Positions 1-5,722 of a DNA stretch of 22,594 nt are shown in pieces. The position numbers and the translations under genes were made by a program. How positions within the stretch are numbered: position 1 is the first letter of the stretch; each line of letters begins with the position of its first letter. Source of the DNA: an uncultured Eubacteriales bacterium (GTDB lineage Bacteria; Bacillota; Clostridia; Oscillospirales; Acutalibacteraceae); NCBI GenBank assembly GCA_934454125.1, contig CAKSFA010000012.1:1-22594 (forward strand), given 5' to 3'. The notes under the pieces are model-generated. The model did not search any database, was not told the origin of the DNA, and saw only the letters and a list, made by a program, of their open reading frames with translations.

Positions 1-138
1 AAATTTGATTTAAATAAGGAAAATAGTAATGGATTAGGTTTATATATTGTAAGTAATATTCTGAATAATTACAATATAGAATATAAAGCGTTGCAGGATG
101 AAGAATTTTTTATCTTTAAAATTAAAATATTTTCTTAA
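1..138 (+). CDS. Sensor histidine kinase, C-terminal fragment
   Basis: The reading frame is open from the first base and stops at TAA 136-138, giving the last 45 residues of a protein whose start lies outside the window. It contains NGLGLYIVSNIL, the G2 box of the HATPase_c ATP-binding fold. A short strand-rich end (EYKALQDEEFFIFKIKIF) follows, as in the C-termini of two-component sensor kinases. The family autophosphorylates on a histidine, using ATP bound by this domain, and passes the phosphate to a response regulator. The sensor, membrane and dimerisation parts are not visible, so the signal is unknown. The DNA is very AT-rich, unlike the genes from 3400 onward, so this end probably belongs to a mobile element. 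The kinase call is fairly secure; the subfamily is not. Confidence 0.72.
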   Translation, partial: KFDLNKENSNGLGLYIVSNILNNYNIEYKALQDEEFFIFKIKIFS

Positions 139-420
139 ACAAGATATAATTTTGCAATAGTTATTGAAAAATAGAGACTTATTATTAGCTATGGAAGTAA
201 AGGCTTTTTTCTTATTGAAAGTGAACAGAAAATAATTGATACAAGAAATCAGGATTTGAACACGCTAATAAAAATATTGTTAGTAAAACTATATGAGTTA
301 GTATTTTCAGATGCAGAGATTGTTTAAATATTTGATAGAATAGAAACTTAAAAAGTTTAATAAAACTCAATTATATAAGTAGTAGATGAATATGATGGTT
401 ATTTAGATTATTGATAAAAT
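139..420. other. AT-rich stretch without a recognisable gene
   Basis: No open frame of useful length or recognisable motif is seen on either strand. The DNA is about three-quarters A+T, matching the kinase fragment before it and the recombinase fragment after it, and probably belongs to the same mobile element. A short frame ATG 191-193 (14 codons) has no ribosome binding site and is not called. Confidence 0.5.
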
Positions 421-433
421 GGAGGAAATAAAT

Positions 434-514
434 ATGGAAGCATCTAAACGTTTAATGTTAGAAATATTTAGAATTCAATATATTCCTCTTTTTTATAATA
501 TGTATAGTAGATGA
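434..514 (+). CDS. Putative 26-residue leader peptide
   Basis: ATG 434 lies 8 bases after a perfect GGAGG (421-425), and the frame encodes MEASKRLMLEIFRIQYIPLF followed by YNMYSR and TGA at 512-514. The stop codon overlaps the first base pairs of a perfect 11-bp hairpin. A second, terminator-like hairpin follows, and then a new GGAGG and ATG at 662. A short well-translated frame, then alternative hairpins, then a translated gene is the layout of ribosome-mediated attenuators ahead of ribosome-targeting antibiotic resistance genes. I do not recognise this particular peptide. The gene now downstream is a recombinase remnant, so the original target may have been lost. It could also be the broken N-terminus of a longer gene. 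Confidence 0.45.
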   Translation: MEASKRLMLEIFRIQYIPLFYNMYSR

Positions 515-542
515 TTGTTTCAGGTGCGAATTGAAACAATCA
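512..542 (+). promoter_or_regulatory. Leader hairpin 1
   Basis: Arms 512-522 (TGATTGTTTCA) and 532-542 (TGAAACAATCA) are perfectly complementary over 11 bp with a 9-base loop. The 5' arm begins on the stop codon of the 26-codon frame, so a ribosome stalled or terminating there would keep the stem open. There is no T-run after it, so it is not itself a terminator. Confidence 0.6.
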
Positions 543-579
543 AGTTCATATAAAGAAATATTTTTATTCTTTCATTTCA

Positions 580-619
580 GAGGACTTCTTATGCCAAGAT
601 GCAGAAGTCCTCCTTTTTT
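580..619 (+). terminator. Intrinsic terminator / attenuator upstream of the recombinase fragment
   Basis: GAGGACTTCT (580-589) pairs perfectly with AGAAGTCCTC (603-612), and six T residues follow at 614-619. This is a textbook rho-independent terminator lying between the leader peptide and the next start codon. Its position suggests conditional termination (attenuation), not the end of a gene. Confidence 0.65.
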
Positions 620-645
620 ATCTGAAAAACAAGCAGATAAAAAAG
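613..645 (+). promoter_or_regulatory. Leader hairpin 3, overlapping the terminator T-run
   Basis: CTTTTTTATCTG (613-624) and CAGATAAAAAAG (634-645) form a perfect 12-bp stem with a 9-base loop. Its 5' arm is the T-run of the terminator at 580-619, and its 3' arm ends 4 bases before the GGAGG (650-654) that serves ATG 662. It could therefore influence both termination and ribosome access. This reading is inferred from pairing only. Confidence 0.5.
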
Positions 646-661
646 AGATGGAGGAAACTTT

Positions 662-1600
662 ATGGCAAAAGAGTATAAATCTATAAAATATAAAAAAGAT
701 GGGACGAAGTATAAAGACTTCTATTACTATGGTTGTAAGCATAGACTTATGAATAGAGGACATAAATGTACCTATAATAAACAAATTAGAGAAGAATTGT
801 TAGATGATGCCGTTGCTGAGGTAATAATCAAGTTAGTAAGCAACCCTAAATTTGCATCTATGATACAAGAAAAAATTAACATGAAGGTTGATACATCTGC
901 TATTGAAAATGAGATAGATAATTACCAAAATGAGCTAAGAAAAAGTCATTCTACAAAGTATAAGCTTATTGAGGAAATAGATAATTTAGATGTAGAGGAT
1001 AAACATTATAAGAGAAGAAAAAATGATTTAGATGATAGGCTTTATCGTATGTACGATAAAATTGAGGAATTAGAAAGTCAGTTAATAGAAGCTAAAGCAA
1101 AAAAAGAAACGATAGAGGTTGAGAAACTTACTGGTGATAACATATATAAAGTATTGATTTATTTTGACAAGCTTTATAAAGTCATGAACGATGTTGAACG
1201 CAGGCAGTTAATAGAAGCACTCATTTCAGAAATTCAAATTTATGAAGAAAAGCAGCCTAATGCTCAAACGCAACCTATTATCAGCCAAACTGTACTGTAC
1301 AGCGGTTGCTACGGCCGTGCAGATATTAATTTTTTTGCATACAACGCAGCAGGCAAAAAAGGAGTAGGCTGTGGTCTTAACAACTTGCAAAAGCTAGAGG
1401 ATGGGGAAGCTTTATCCGGTCGAAAGAGCGCGCAAGAAGTGTTTGGGGCGGCTCCTGTTGCACAGCAACCTGCGCAGCAGTATCAACAACCGCAGTACGC
1501 TCAGCCGGCACAAGTCACACAGCAACCCTTGCATTACGTACAAAGTGAGGTGGACCCAATCACTGGGCGGCCTATCGTAATCGACTCGGTTACCGGATAG
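662..1600 (+). CDS. Chimeric frame: large serine recombinase C-terminus fused to phage DUF2815-like C-terminus
   Basis: Residues 1-199 match the C-terminal third of a large serine recombinase. They include the second half of the zinc ribbon (KDFYYYGCKHR then HKC, Cys25 and Cys36), a helix carrying LVSNPKF, a long coiled coil (about 80-155) and the ending YFDKLYKVMNDVERRQLIEALISE...IYEEKQPN. The catalytic serine domain and the first Cys pair are absent, so it cannot recombine DNA. From about residue 201 the protein switches to YSGCYGRADINFFAYNAAGK and GLNNLQKLEDGE, the hallmark end of phage DUF2815 proteins, followed by a Gln/Pro-rich tail. The base composition changes at the same point (about 1250-1265). 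GGAGG at 650-654 supports ATG 662. The next gene is a phage polymerase, the usual neighbour of DUF2815. The fusion is read as an element-phage junction, not a designed protein. Confidence 0.8.
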   Translation: MAKEYKSIKYKKDGTKYKDFYYYGCKHRLMNRGHKCTYNKQIREELLDDAVAEVIIKLVSNPKFASMIQEKINMKVDTSAIENEIDNYQNELRKSHSTKYKLIEEIDNLDVEDKHYKRRKNDLDDRLYRMYDKIEELESQLIEAKAKKETIEVEKLTGDNIYKVLIYFDKLYKVMNDVERRQLIEALISEIQIYEEKQPNAQTQPIISQTVLYSGCYGRADINFFAYNAAGKKGVGCGLNNLQKLEDGEALSGRKSAQEVFGAAPVAQQPAQQYQQPQYAQPAQVTQQPLHYVQSEVDPITGRPIVIDSVTG

Positions 1601-1613
1601 CGGGTGATGTAGC

Positions 1614-2270
1614 ATGAAATACTTATCTATCGATATAGAGACGTACTCATCGGTGGATATTAGTAAAGCAGGGCTGTACAAGTACGTGCAGTCTTTTGAT
1701 TTTGCCATATTACTCTTCGCCTACTCCGTTGACGGCGGGCCAGTACAGATTGTGGATTTGGCACAGGGCGAAGAAATACCACCTGACATTATAGCGGCTC
1801 TGGGAGATATCAACGTTACCAAGTACGCATATAATGCTGCCTTTGAACAGTATTGCTTATCAAAGTATTACACACCCCCCATTTATCAGTGGCGCTGTAC
1901 CATGGTGCAAGGCTTGTACTGCGGTTATCCTGCTGAACTTTCTGCGATAGGTGAAGCTTTGGGGCTAAGCGAAGATAAACGTAAACTCACCACTGGTAAA
2001 GCGCTCATACGATACTTTTGTGTGCCTTGTAAACCCACAAAAACCAACGGTGGTAGAACGCGTAATCTTCCGCATCACGAGCCTGAAAAGTGGGAGGAAG
2101 AGCAGACAAGATTGCCTGTCGACTCACTTAACAAAGCAGGTTTACAGCAGATTATTGACACCTGTGCTTTTGTGTGTTTTAAGCGACCAAAAGTGGGCGT
2201 TTTGCGACCGGAAGCGACCAATTCGCGACCAAAAATGGAGTGTTTTAACAGTTTAGACATATTTGGGTGA
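1614..2270 (+). CDS. Truncated phage family-A DNA polymerase (3'-5' exonuclease domain only)
   Basis: The frame opens with MKYLSIDIETYSSVDI, the Exo I motif (Asp7, Glu9) of the proofreading domain of phage DNA polymerase A. It continues with KYAYNAAFEQYCLSKY (Exo II region), YQWRCTMVQGLYCGYP and ALIRYFCVPCKPTKTNGGR. These are typical of the roughly 650-residue polymerases of Clostridia phages. Similarity is lost shortly after HHEPEKWEE (about residue 160). The remaining 58 residues look unrelated, and the last 30 are translated from an array of GCGACC repeats. The polymerase fingers and palm are missing, so the product cannot replicate DNA. ATG 1614 sits 13 bases after the stop of the DUF2815 part, as in intact phages. 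It is a prophage remnant. Confidence 0.8.
   Translation: MKYLSIDIETYSSVDISKAGLYKYVQSFDFAILLFAYSVDGGPVQIVDLAQGEEIPPDIIAALGDINVTKYAYNAAFEQYCLSKYYTPPIYQWRCTMVQGLYCGYPAELSAIGEALGLSEDKRKLTTGKALIRYFCVPCKPTKTNGGRTRNLPHHEPEKWEEEQTRLPVDSLNKAGLQQIIDTCAFVCFKRPKVGVLRPEATNSRPKMECFNSLDIFG
2183..2230 (+). repeat. Four GCGACC repeats, helically phased; probable IS end
   Basis: GCGACC occurs at 2183, 2204, 2214 and 2225, with spacings of 21, 10 and 11 bases, that is on one face of the helix. The first and last copies are longer near-repeats (GCGACCAAAAGTGG and GCGACCAAAAATGG). Clustered short repeats like these are what multi-site transposase-binding ends look like, for example in IS21-family elements. No transposase gene is present, so this would be a solitary end left by deletion. 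The IS21 assignment is from memory and tentative; the repeats themselves are certain. Confidence 0.55.
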
Positions 2271-2770
2271 GATTGGGATGAGTAATATTAGATTGGTATC
2301 AGGAAATATGGGAAGAGGAGTGGTGGTTGCTTTTGAAGTAGAGTTAGTGTGGGATATGAGAGGGAATCAGCAAAAGCGATATTGATATTGGTGCGTGTGT
2401 GATCGGGGGTGGGAATGAAGTGGAGAAAGTTACGTGAGAAGAGATTAGAGTATGATGGTGTTTTGAAGATGAGTAGATATGTTGATTGAAGTGGAGGTTA
2501 GGGAAGAGAAGTGTTTAAGAGACGGAGTCTGGCGTGAGTGAATATGGAAAAGGAGGGTGCTTTGAAGTGAGGGAATATGGAAAGGTTTTTGGAGTTACAA
2601 TGGAGATGTGTGGTAGGTTGGTTAGGAGCTGAGTAATAAGGAAAGAGGAGTTTTGGTGGGTGCATGGAAGAGTTGATATAAAAATATGATGCTAACATGA
2701 GAAGATGAGTTGATTTTATAGATTTTACTATACAATTTTAGAGAAGTATGCTAATATGAAGAGGGCATTG
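2271..2770. other. Gene-free, C-depleted stretch between IS-like end and CRISPR leader
   Basis: No coding frame is credible on either strand. Bases 2281-2700 contain 17 C and about 156 G in 420 bases (4% and 37%), and the segment 2461-2520 has no C at all. No cas gene remnant can be recognised, although cas genes would be expected on this side of a type I-C leader. It may be decayed or strongly strand-biased DNA, or a structured untranslated sequence. Confidence 0.6.
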
Positions 2771-2776
2771 GAAAAT

Positions 2777-2956
2777 CTGTAACCAGTGCGAAGTGGACGC
2801 TACCATAGATTTTCAGGGGGGTTCGCACTGGAAATGGCGTACTTTTCTTGGTGAGATTGGTGATAAGTGACGGGTTTTGAGTGTGGTTTTACGAATGGTT
2901 TGTGATCGTTTTTGAAAATAGATAGAAAATCTTTATTTTTTTGTTTGTTTTTGCTG
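2777..2956 (+). promoter_or_regulatory. CRISPR leader with 10-bp inverted repeat
   Basis: The DNA just before the first repeat carries CCAGTGCGAA (2783-2792) and its perfect complement TTCGCACTGG (2822-2831). Next comes an AT-rich, T-rich stretch (about 2920-2953) that abuts the first repeat. A leader is expected at this end because the degenerate repeat is at the other end of the array. From memory, similar TGCGAA/TTCGCA inverted repeats lie near the leader of other type I-C arrays, downstream of cas2. No promoter is clear enough to call. Confidence 0.55.
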
Positions 2957-3388
2957 GTCACCCTCCGTGTGAGGGTGTGGATTGAAATCCGTATCTTCGG
3001 CTATGTACTCGTGGCCGTCGATGGTCACCCTCCGTGTGAGGGTGTGGATTGAAATGGTTGAACAGTACGAGAAATTGCAAAGAGAAATTGGGTCACCCTC
3101 CGTGTGAGGGTGTGGATTGAAATTCTAACTTCGTTTTGAACTTTTTCAGCAATTCTAGTCACCCTCCGTGTGAGGGTGTGGATTGAAATAACGCATCCTC
3201 AATTTGCCTATTTTTTATACCTGTCACCCTCCGTGTGAGGGTGTGGATTGAAATCTCTTACACAAGAGGAGGCAATCAGTATTTTTTTGTCACCCTCCGT
3301 GTGAGGGTGTGGATTGAAATATCAGATAGTCCCACATACCGCCGAGGTGCTTGCTCGTCACCCTCCGTGTGAGGGTGTGGATTGGAAT
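2957..3388 (+). CRISPR. Type I-C CRISPR array, 7 repeats and 6 spacers
   Basis: Seven 32-base repeats start at 2957, 3024, 3092, 3158, 3223, 3289 and 3357. Each begins GTCACCCTCC and ends GTGGATTGAAAT, with an internal palindrome (CACCCTC/GAGGGTG) and the ATTGAAA(T) end typical of subtype I-C. Spacers are 35, 36, 34, 33, 34 and 36 bases and all differ. The first six repeats are identical; the seventh has ATTGGAAT instead of ATTGAAAT, which marks the leader-distal end. Transcription and spacer acquisition should therefore run left to right from the leader at 2777-2956. No cas genes are in the window, so processing and interference would need a set elsewhere. I recognised no spacer target inside this window. 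Confidence 0.97.
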
Positions 3389-3410
3389 CATAGCGTGTTG
3401 GAGCTACAAT
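3382..3410 (+). promoter_or_regulatory. Candidate promoter for ogt-nfo, -35 inside the last CRISPR repeat
   Basis: TTGGAA (3382-3387) and TACAAT (3405-3410) are separated by 17 bases, a fair sigma-70-type promoter. It sits 22 bases ahead of the GTG start of ogt. The -35 lies in the last six bases of the terminal repeat, including its single variant base. Confidence 0.45.
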
Positions 3411-3431
3411 AAAGATGGATGAGGTGAGATT

Positions 3432-3905
3432 GTGGTGCGAGGAATGATATTGCCGACAGGTGTGGGGAAACTATGGCTGGAAGCCGATGAACGTGCGCTT
3501 GTGCGGGTGTGTTTTTTGGAAGCACAGGCGAAACTCCCGGAAGTGCTGGTGGGGGAAAATGCGTTGTTGCGTCAGGCGCGGCGGCAGTTGTTGGAATATT
3601 TTGCGGGCGATCGGTGTGTGTTTGATCTGCCGTTGGCGTTTTGTGGAACGCCGTTTCAGCAGCGTGTTTGGTGGGCGCTTTGTACAATACCGTATGGCGA
3701 GACACGTACTTATGGGCAGATTGCGGAGCAGGTTGGCTGTCAGGGTGGCGCGCGAGCTGTCGGGATGGCCAATCATCGCAACCCGGTTGGGATTGTGGTG
3801 CCGTGTCATCGTGTGATTGGTGCGGACGGTGGTTTGGTCGGCTATGCCGGAGGGTTGGGGCCGAAGGCATTTTTGTTGCAGTTGGAGCAGCGAAATTGTA
3901 AATAG
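3432..3905 (+). CDS. ogt: Methylated-DNA--[protein]-cysteine S-methyltransferase
   Basis: This 157-residue protein removes methyl groups from O6-methylguanine (and O4-methylthymine) in DNA by irreversible transfer to its own cysteine. The active-site motif IVVPCHRVIG is present, with acceptor Cys125. It is preceded by the DNA-binding helix region (GTPFQQRVWWALCTIPYGETRTYGQIA) and ARAVGMANHRNPVGI (Asn-containing hinge), and followed by GGLVGYAGGL. The length fits the single-domain Ogt/MGMT family without an Ada regulatory domain. The start is GTG 3432 (or the adjacent GTG 3435), served by GAGGTGAG at 3421-3428; an ATG at 3444 is in frame but has a poorer site. It begins just after the CRISPR array and is 37 bases from nfo, so the two repair genes are probably cotranscribed. 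Confidence 0.95.
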   Translation: MVRGMILPTGVGKLWLEADERALVRVCFLEAQAKLPEVLVGENALLRQARRQLLEYFAGDRCVFDLPLAFCGTPFQQRVWWALCTIPYGETRTYGQIAEQVGCQGGARAVGMANHRNPVGIVVPCHRVIGADGGLVGYAGGLGPKAFLLQLEQRNCK

Positions 3906-3942
3906 GGTTGGAATAATGGGATCATAAATAAGGGGATGGAAT

Positions 3943-4773
3943 ATGTTACAGATTGGTTGCCATTTATCGGCATCAAAAGGATTTTTGCATATGGGAAAAC
4001 AGGCGCTGGAGATTGGAGCAAATACGTTTCAGTTTTTTACTCGCAACCCGAGGGGAAGTAAAGCTAAGGCGCTGGATGAAGAGGACATCAATGCGCTGCG
4101 GAAGCTCATGGTGCAGCATGGAATGACGCAGCTTGTGGCACATGCGCCGTATACGCTGAATTTATGTTCGGCAACAGAGCGCACGCGTGAATTTGCACTG
4201 GAGACCATGCAGGATGATTTGGCGCGCATGGAATATTTGCCGGAACAGTTTTATAATTTTCACCCGGGAAGCCATGTGGGGCAGGGCGTGGAGATTGGTG
4301 TTGCCCAGATTGTGCAGGGGCTGGATTTGTTGCTAAAACCGGAGCAGACAACGCTGGTTTTGCTGGAGACAATGGCCGGCAAGGGCAGTGAAGTTGGCAG
4401 CCGGTTTGAAGAGCTGCGGCAGATTATAGACGGTGTGCAGTTGCAGGACAAGCTGGGCGTTTGTTTGGACACGTGCCATGTGTATGATGCGGGGTATGAC
4501 ATTGTGCATGATTTGGACGGCGTGCTGGATGAATTTGACCGTATGATCGGGTTGGAACGGCTGCGCGCAGTACACCTGAATGACAGCAAGAACCCGATGA
4601 GCAGCCACAAGGATCGGCATGAGAAGATTGGGCAGGGGTGCATTGGGTTGGAGGCGATTACGGCGATCATCAATCACCCTAAATTGCGACATTTGCCGTT
4701 TTGTTTGGAAACGCCCAATGAGCTGGAGGGCTATGCTGCGGAGATTGCGTTGCTGAAAGAGCGGTTTGCGTGA
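3943..4773 (+). CDS. nfo: Endonuclease IV (class II AP endonuclease)
   Basis: This 276-residue TIM-barrel enzyme cleaves the DNA backbone 5' to abasic sites during base excision repair, using three zinc ions. The whole metal set can be read: His67 (AHAPY), His107 (FHPGSH), Glu142 (LLETMAG), Asp176 and His179 (CLDTCHVYDAGYD), His211 (HLNDSK), Asp224 and His226 (DRHEKIGQG) and Glu256 (LETP). The start MLQIGCHLSASKGF matches the family N-terminus, and GGGGATGGA lies just ahead of ATG 3943. Length is standard, with no truncation. Its partner ogt lies directly upstream. No clear terminator follows; the spermidine operon promoter begins 65 bases after its stop. Confidence 0.97.
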   Translation: MLQIGCHLSASKGFLHMGKQALEIGANTFQFFTRNPRGSKAKALDEEDINALRKLMVQHGMTQLVAHAPYTLNLCSATERTREFALETMQDDLARMEYLPEQFYNFHPGSHVGQGVEIGVAQIVQGLDLLLKPEQTTLVLLETMAGKGSEVGSRFEELRQIIDGVQLQDKLGVCLDTCHVYDAGYDIVHDLDGVLDEFDRMIGLERLRAVHLNDSKNPMSSHKDRHEKIGQGCIGLEAITAIINHPKLRHLPFCLETPNELEGYAAEIALLKERFA

Positions 4774-4838
4774 GGAAATCGGGCGGTTACAGTCGAAAAT
4801 TTTGGGGAGATTTTTGGAGGGATCTACCGGGAATTTGC

Positions 4839-4867
4839 TTGACTTTTTTGGGTATTTCTTCTATCAT
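4839..4867 (+). promoter_or_regulatory. Promoter of the spermidine operon
   Basis: TTGACT (4839-4844) and TATCAT (4862-4867) are separated by exactly 17 bases, close to the vegetative consensus. They lie 42 bases ahead of the preferred speD start. No operator or riboswitch is evident between promoter and gene. Confidence 0.7.
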
Positions 4868-4908
4868 AAAGAGCAAATGATTTTTGTGGAAAGGGTGTGA
4901 GGTTCGGG

Positions 4909-5709
4909 TTGGAACAGAAGCTGACGTTATACGGCTTTAACAATCTTACCAAAACGCTGAGCTTTAATATTTATGATGTGTGCTATGCAAAGAGCGAGCG
5001 GGCGCAGAAGGATTATGTTGCTTATATTGATGAGCAATATAATTCGGAGCGTTTGACTCGCATTTTGTGCGATGTAACAGAGATCATCGGGGCACATGTG
5101 CTCAATATCAGCAAGCAGGATTATGACCCGCAGGGGGCAAGCGTGACGCTGCTGATTACGGAGAATGATATACCAAATGAACTGATAGATACCTCTTGTA
5201 ACCGTGGACAGCTTGCGCAGCGTGACACGGTGCTGGCGCATTTGGACAAAAGCCATGTAACGGTGCATACCTACCCGGAGTATCACCCGGATAATTGTAT
5301 TTCGACGTTTCGTGTGGACATTGACGTTGCGACTTGTGGAGAGATCTCGCCGCTGAATGCACTGGATTATTTGATTGGCAGTTTTGATTCGGATATTATT
5401 ACGGCGGATTACCGTGTGCGGGGCTTTACGCGTGATAATCACGGAAATAAGCTGTTTATTGACCATGATATTACCTCGATTCAGGATTATATTGCAACGG
5501 AGACGCTGCAGAAATATGATGCGATTGATGTCAATGTGTATCAGGCAAATTTGTTTCATACCAAGTTATTGATCAAGGAGATTGCGTTGCAGAATTATCT
5601 GTTTAACACCGATGTGTATGAGTTTTCTCCCAAGGAACGATTGGCGATTACCGACCGGTTGCGCCGTGAGATGATCGAGATTTTTAGCGGAAGCAATGTA
5701 TATAAGTAA
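4909..5709 (+). CDS. speD: S-adenosylmethionine decarboxylase proenzyme (E. coli-type SpeD)
   Basis: SpeD decarboxylates S-adenosylmethionine to supply the aminopropyl donor for spermidine synthesis. It cleaves itself before a serine to create a pyruvoyl cofactor. The cleavage region LDKSHVTVHTYPEYHP is clear, and VDIDVATCGEISPLNALDYL holds the catalytic cysteine. GSFDSDIITADYRVRGFTRD, LFIDHDITSIQDYI and AIDVNVYQANLFHTKLL match the long E. coli-type class (about 264 residues) instead of the short Bacillus type. A GTG at 4897 gives four more residues, but its ribosome site would be only a base or two away. TTG 4909 has GTGAGG at a good distance and gives MEQKLTLYGFNNLTK, which lines up with the E. 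coli N-terminus, so it is preferred. It is the first gene of a four-gene operon; speA starts 13 bases after its stop. Confidence 0.95.
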   Translation: MEQKLTLYGFNNLTKTLSFNIYDVCYAKSERAQKDYVAYIDEQYNSERLTRILCDVTEIIGAHVLNISKQDYDPQGASVTLLITENDIPNELIDTSCNRGQLAQRDTVLAHLDKSHVTVHTYPEYHPDNCISTFRVDIDVATCGEISPLNALDYLIGSFDSDIITADYRVRGFTRDNHGNKLFIDHDITSIQDYIATETLQKYDAIDVNVYQANLFHTKLLIKEIALQNYLFNTDVYEFSPKERLAITDRLRREMIEIFSGSNVYK

Positions 5710-5722
5710 GGGGGCGTAACGA

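Noticed and set aside
2498..2698. Antisense 66-codon frame in the C-depleted region
   Set aside because: It results from the lack of C (hence few stops on the minus strand) and shows no protein features.
2267..3432. GTGAGATTG occurring three times (2267, 2851, 3424)
   Set aside because: A 9-base match found after the fact, with no shared flanking sequence; it could be chance in G-rich DNA.
3388..3870. Antisense frame opposite ogt
   Set aside because: It is rich in Pro/His/Thr as expected from reading the complement of ogt, with no family motif.
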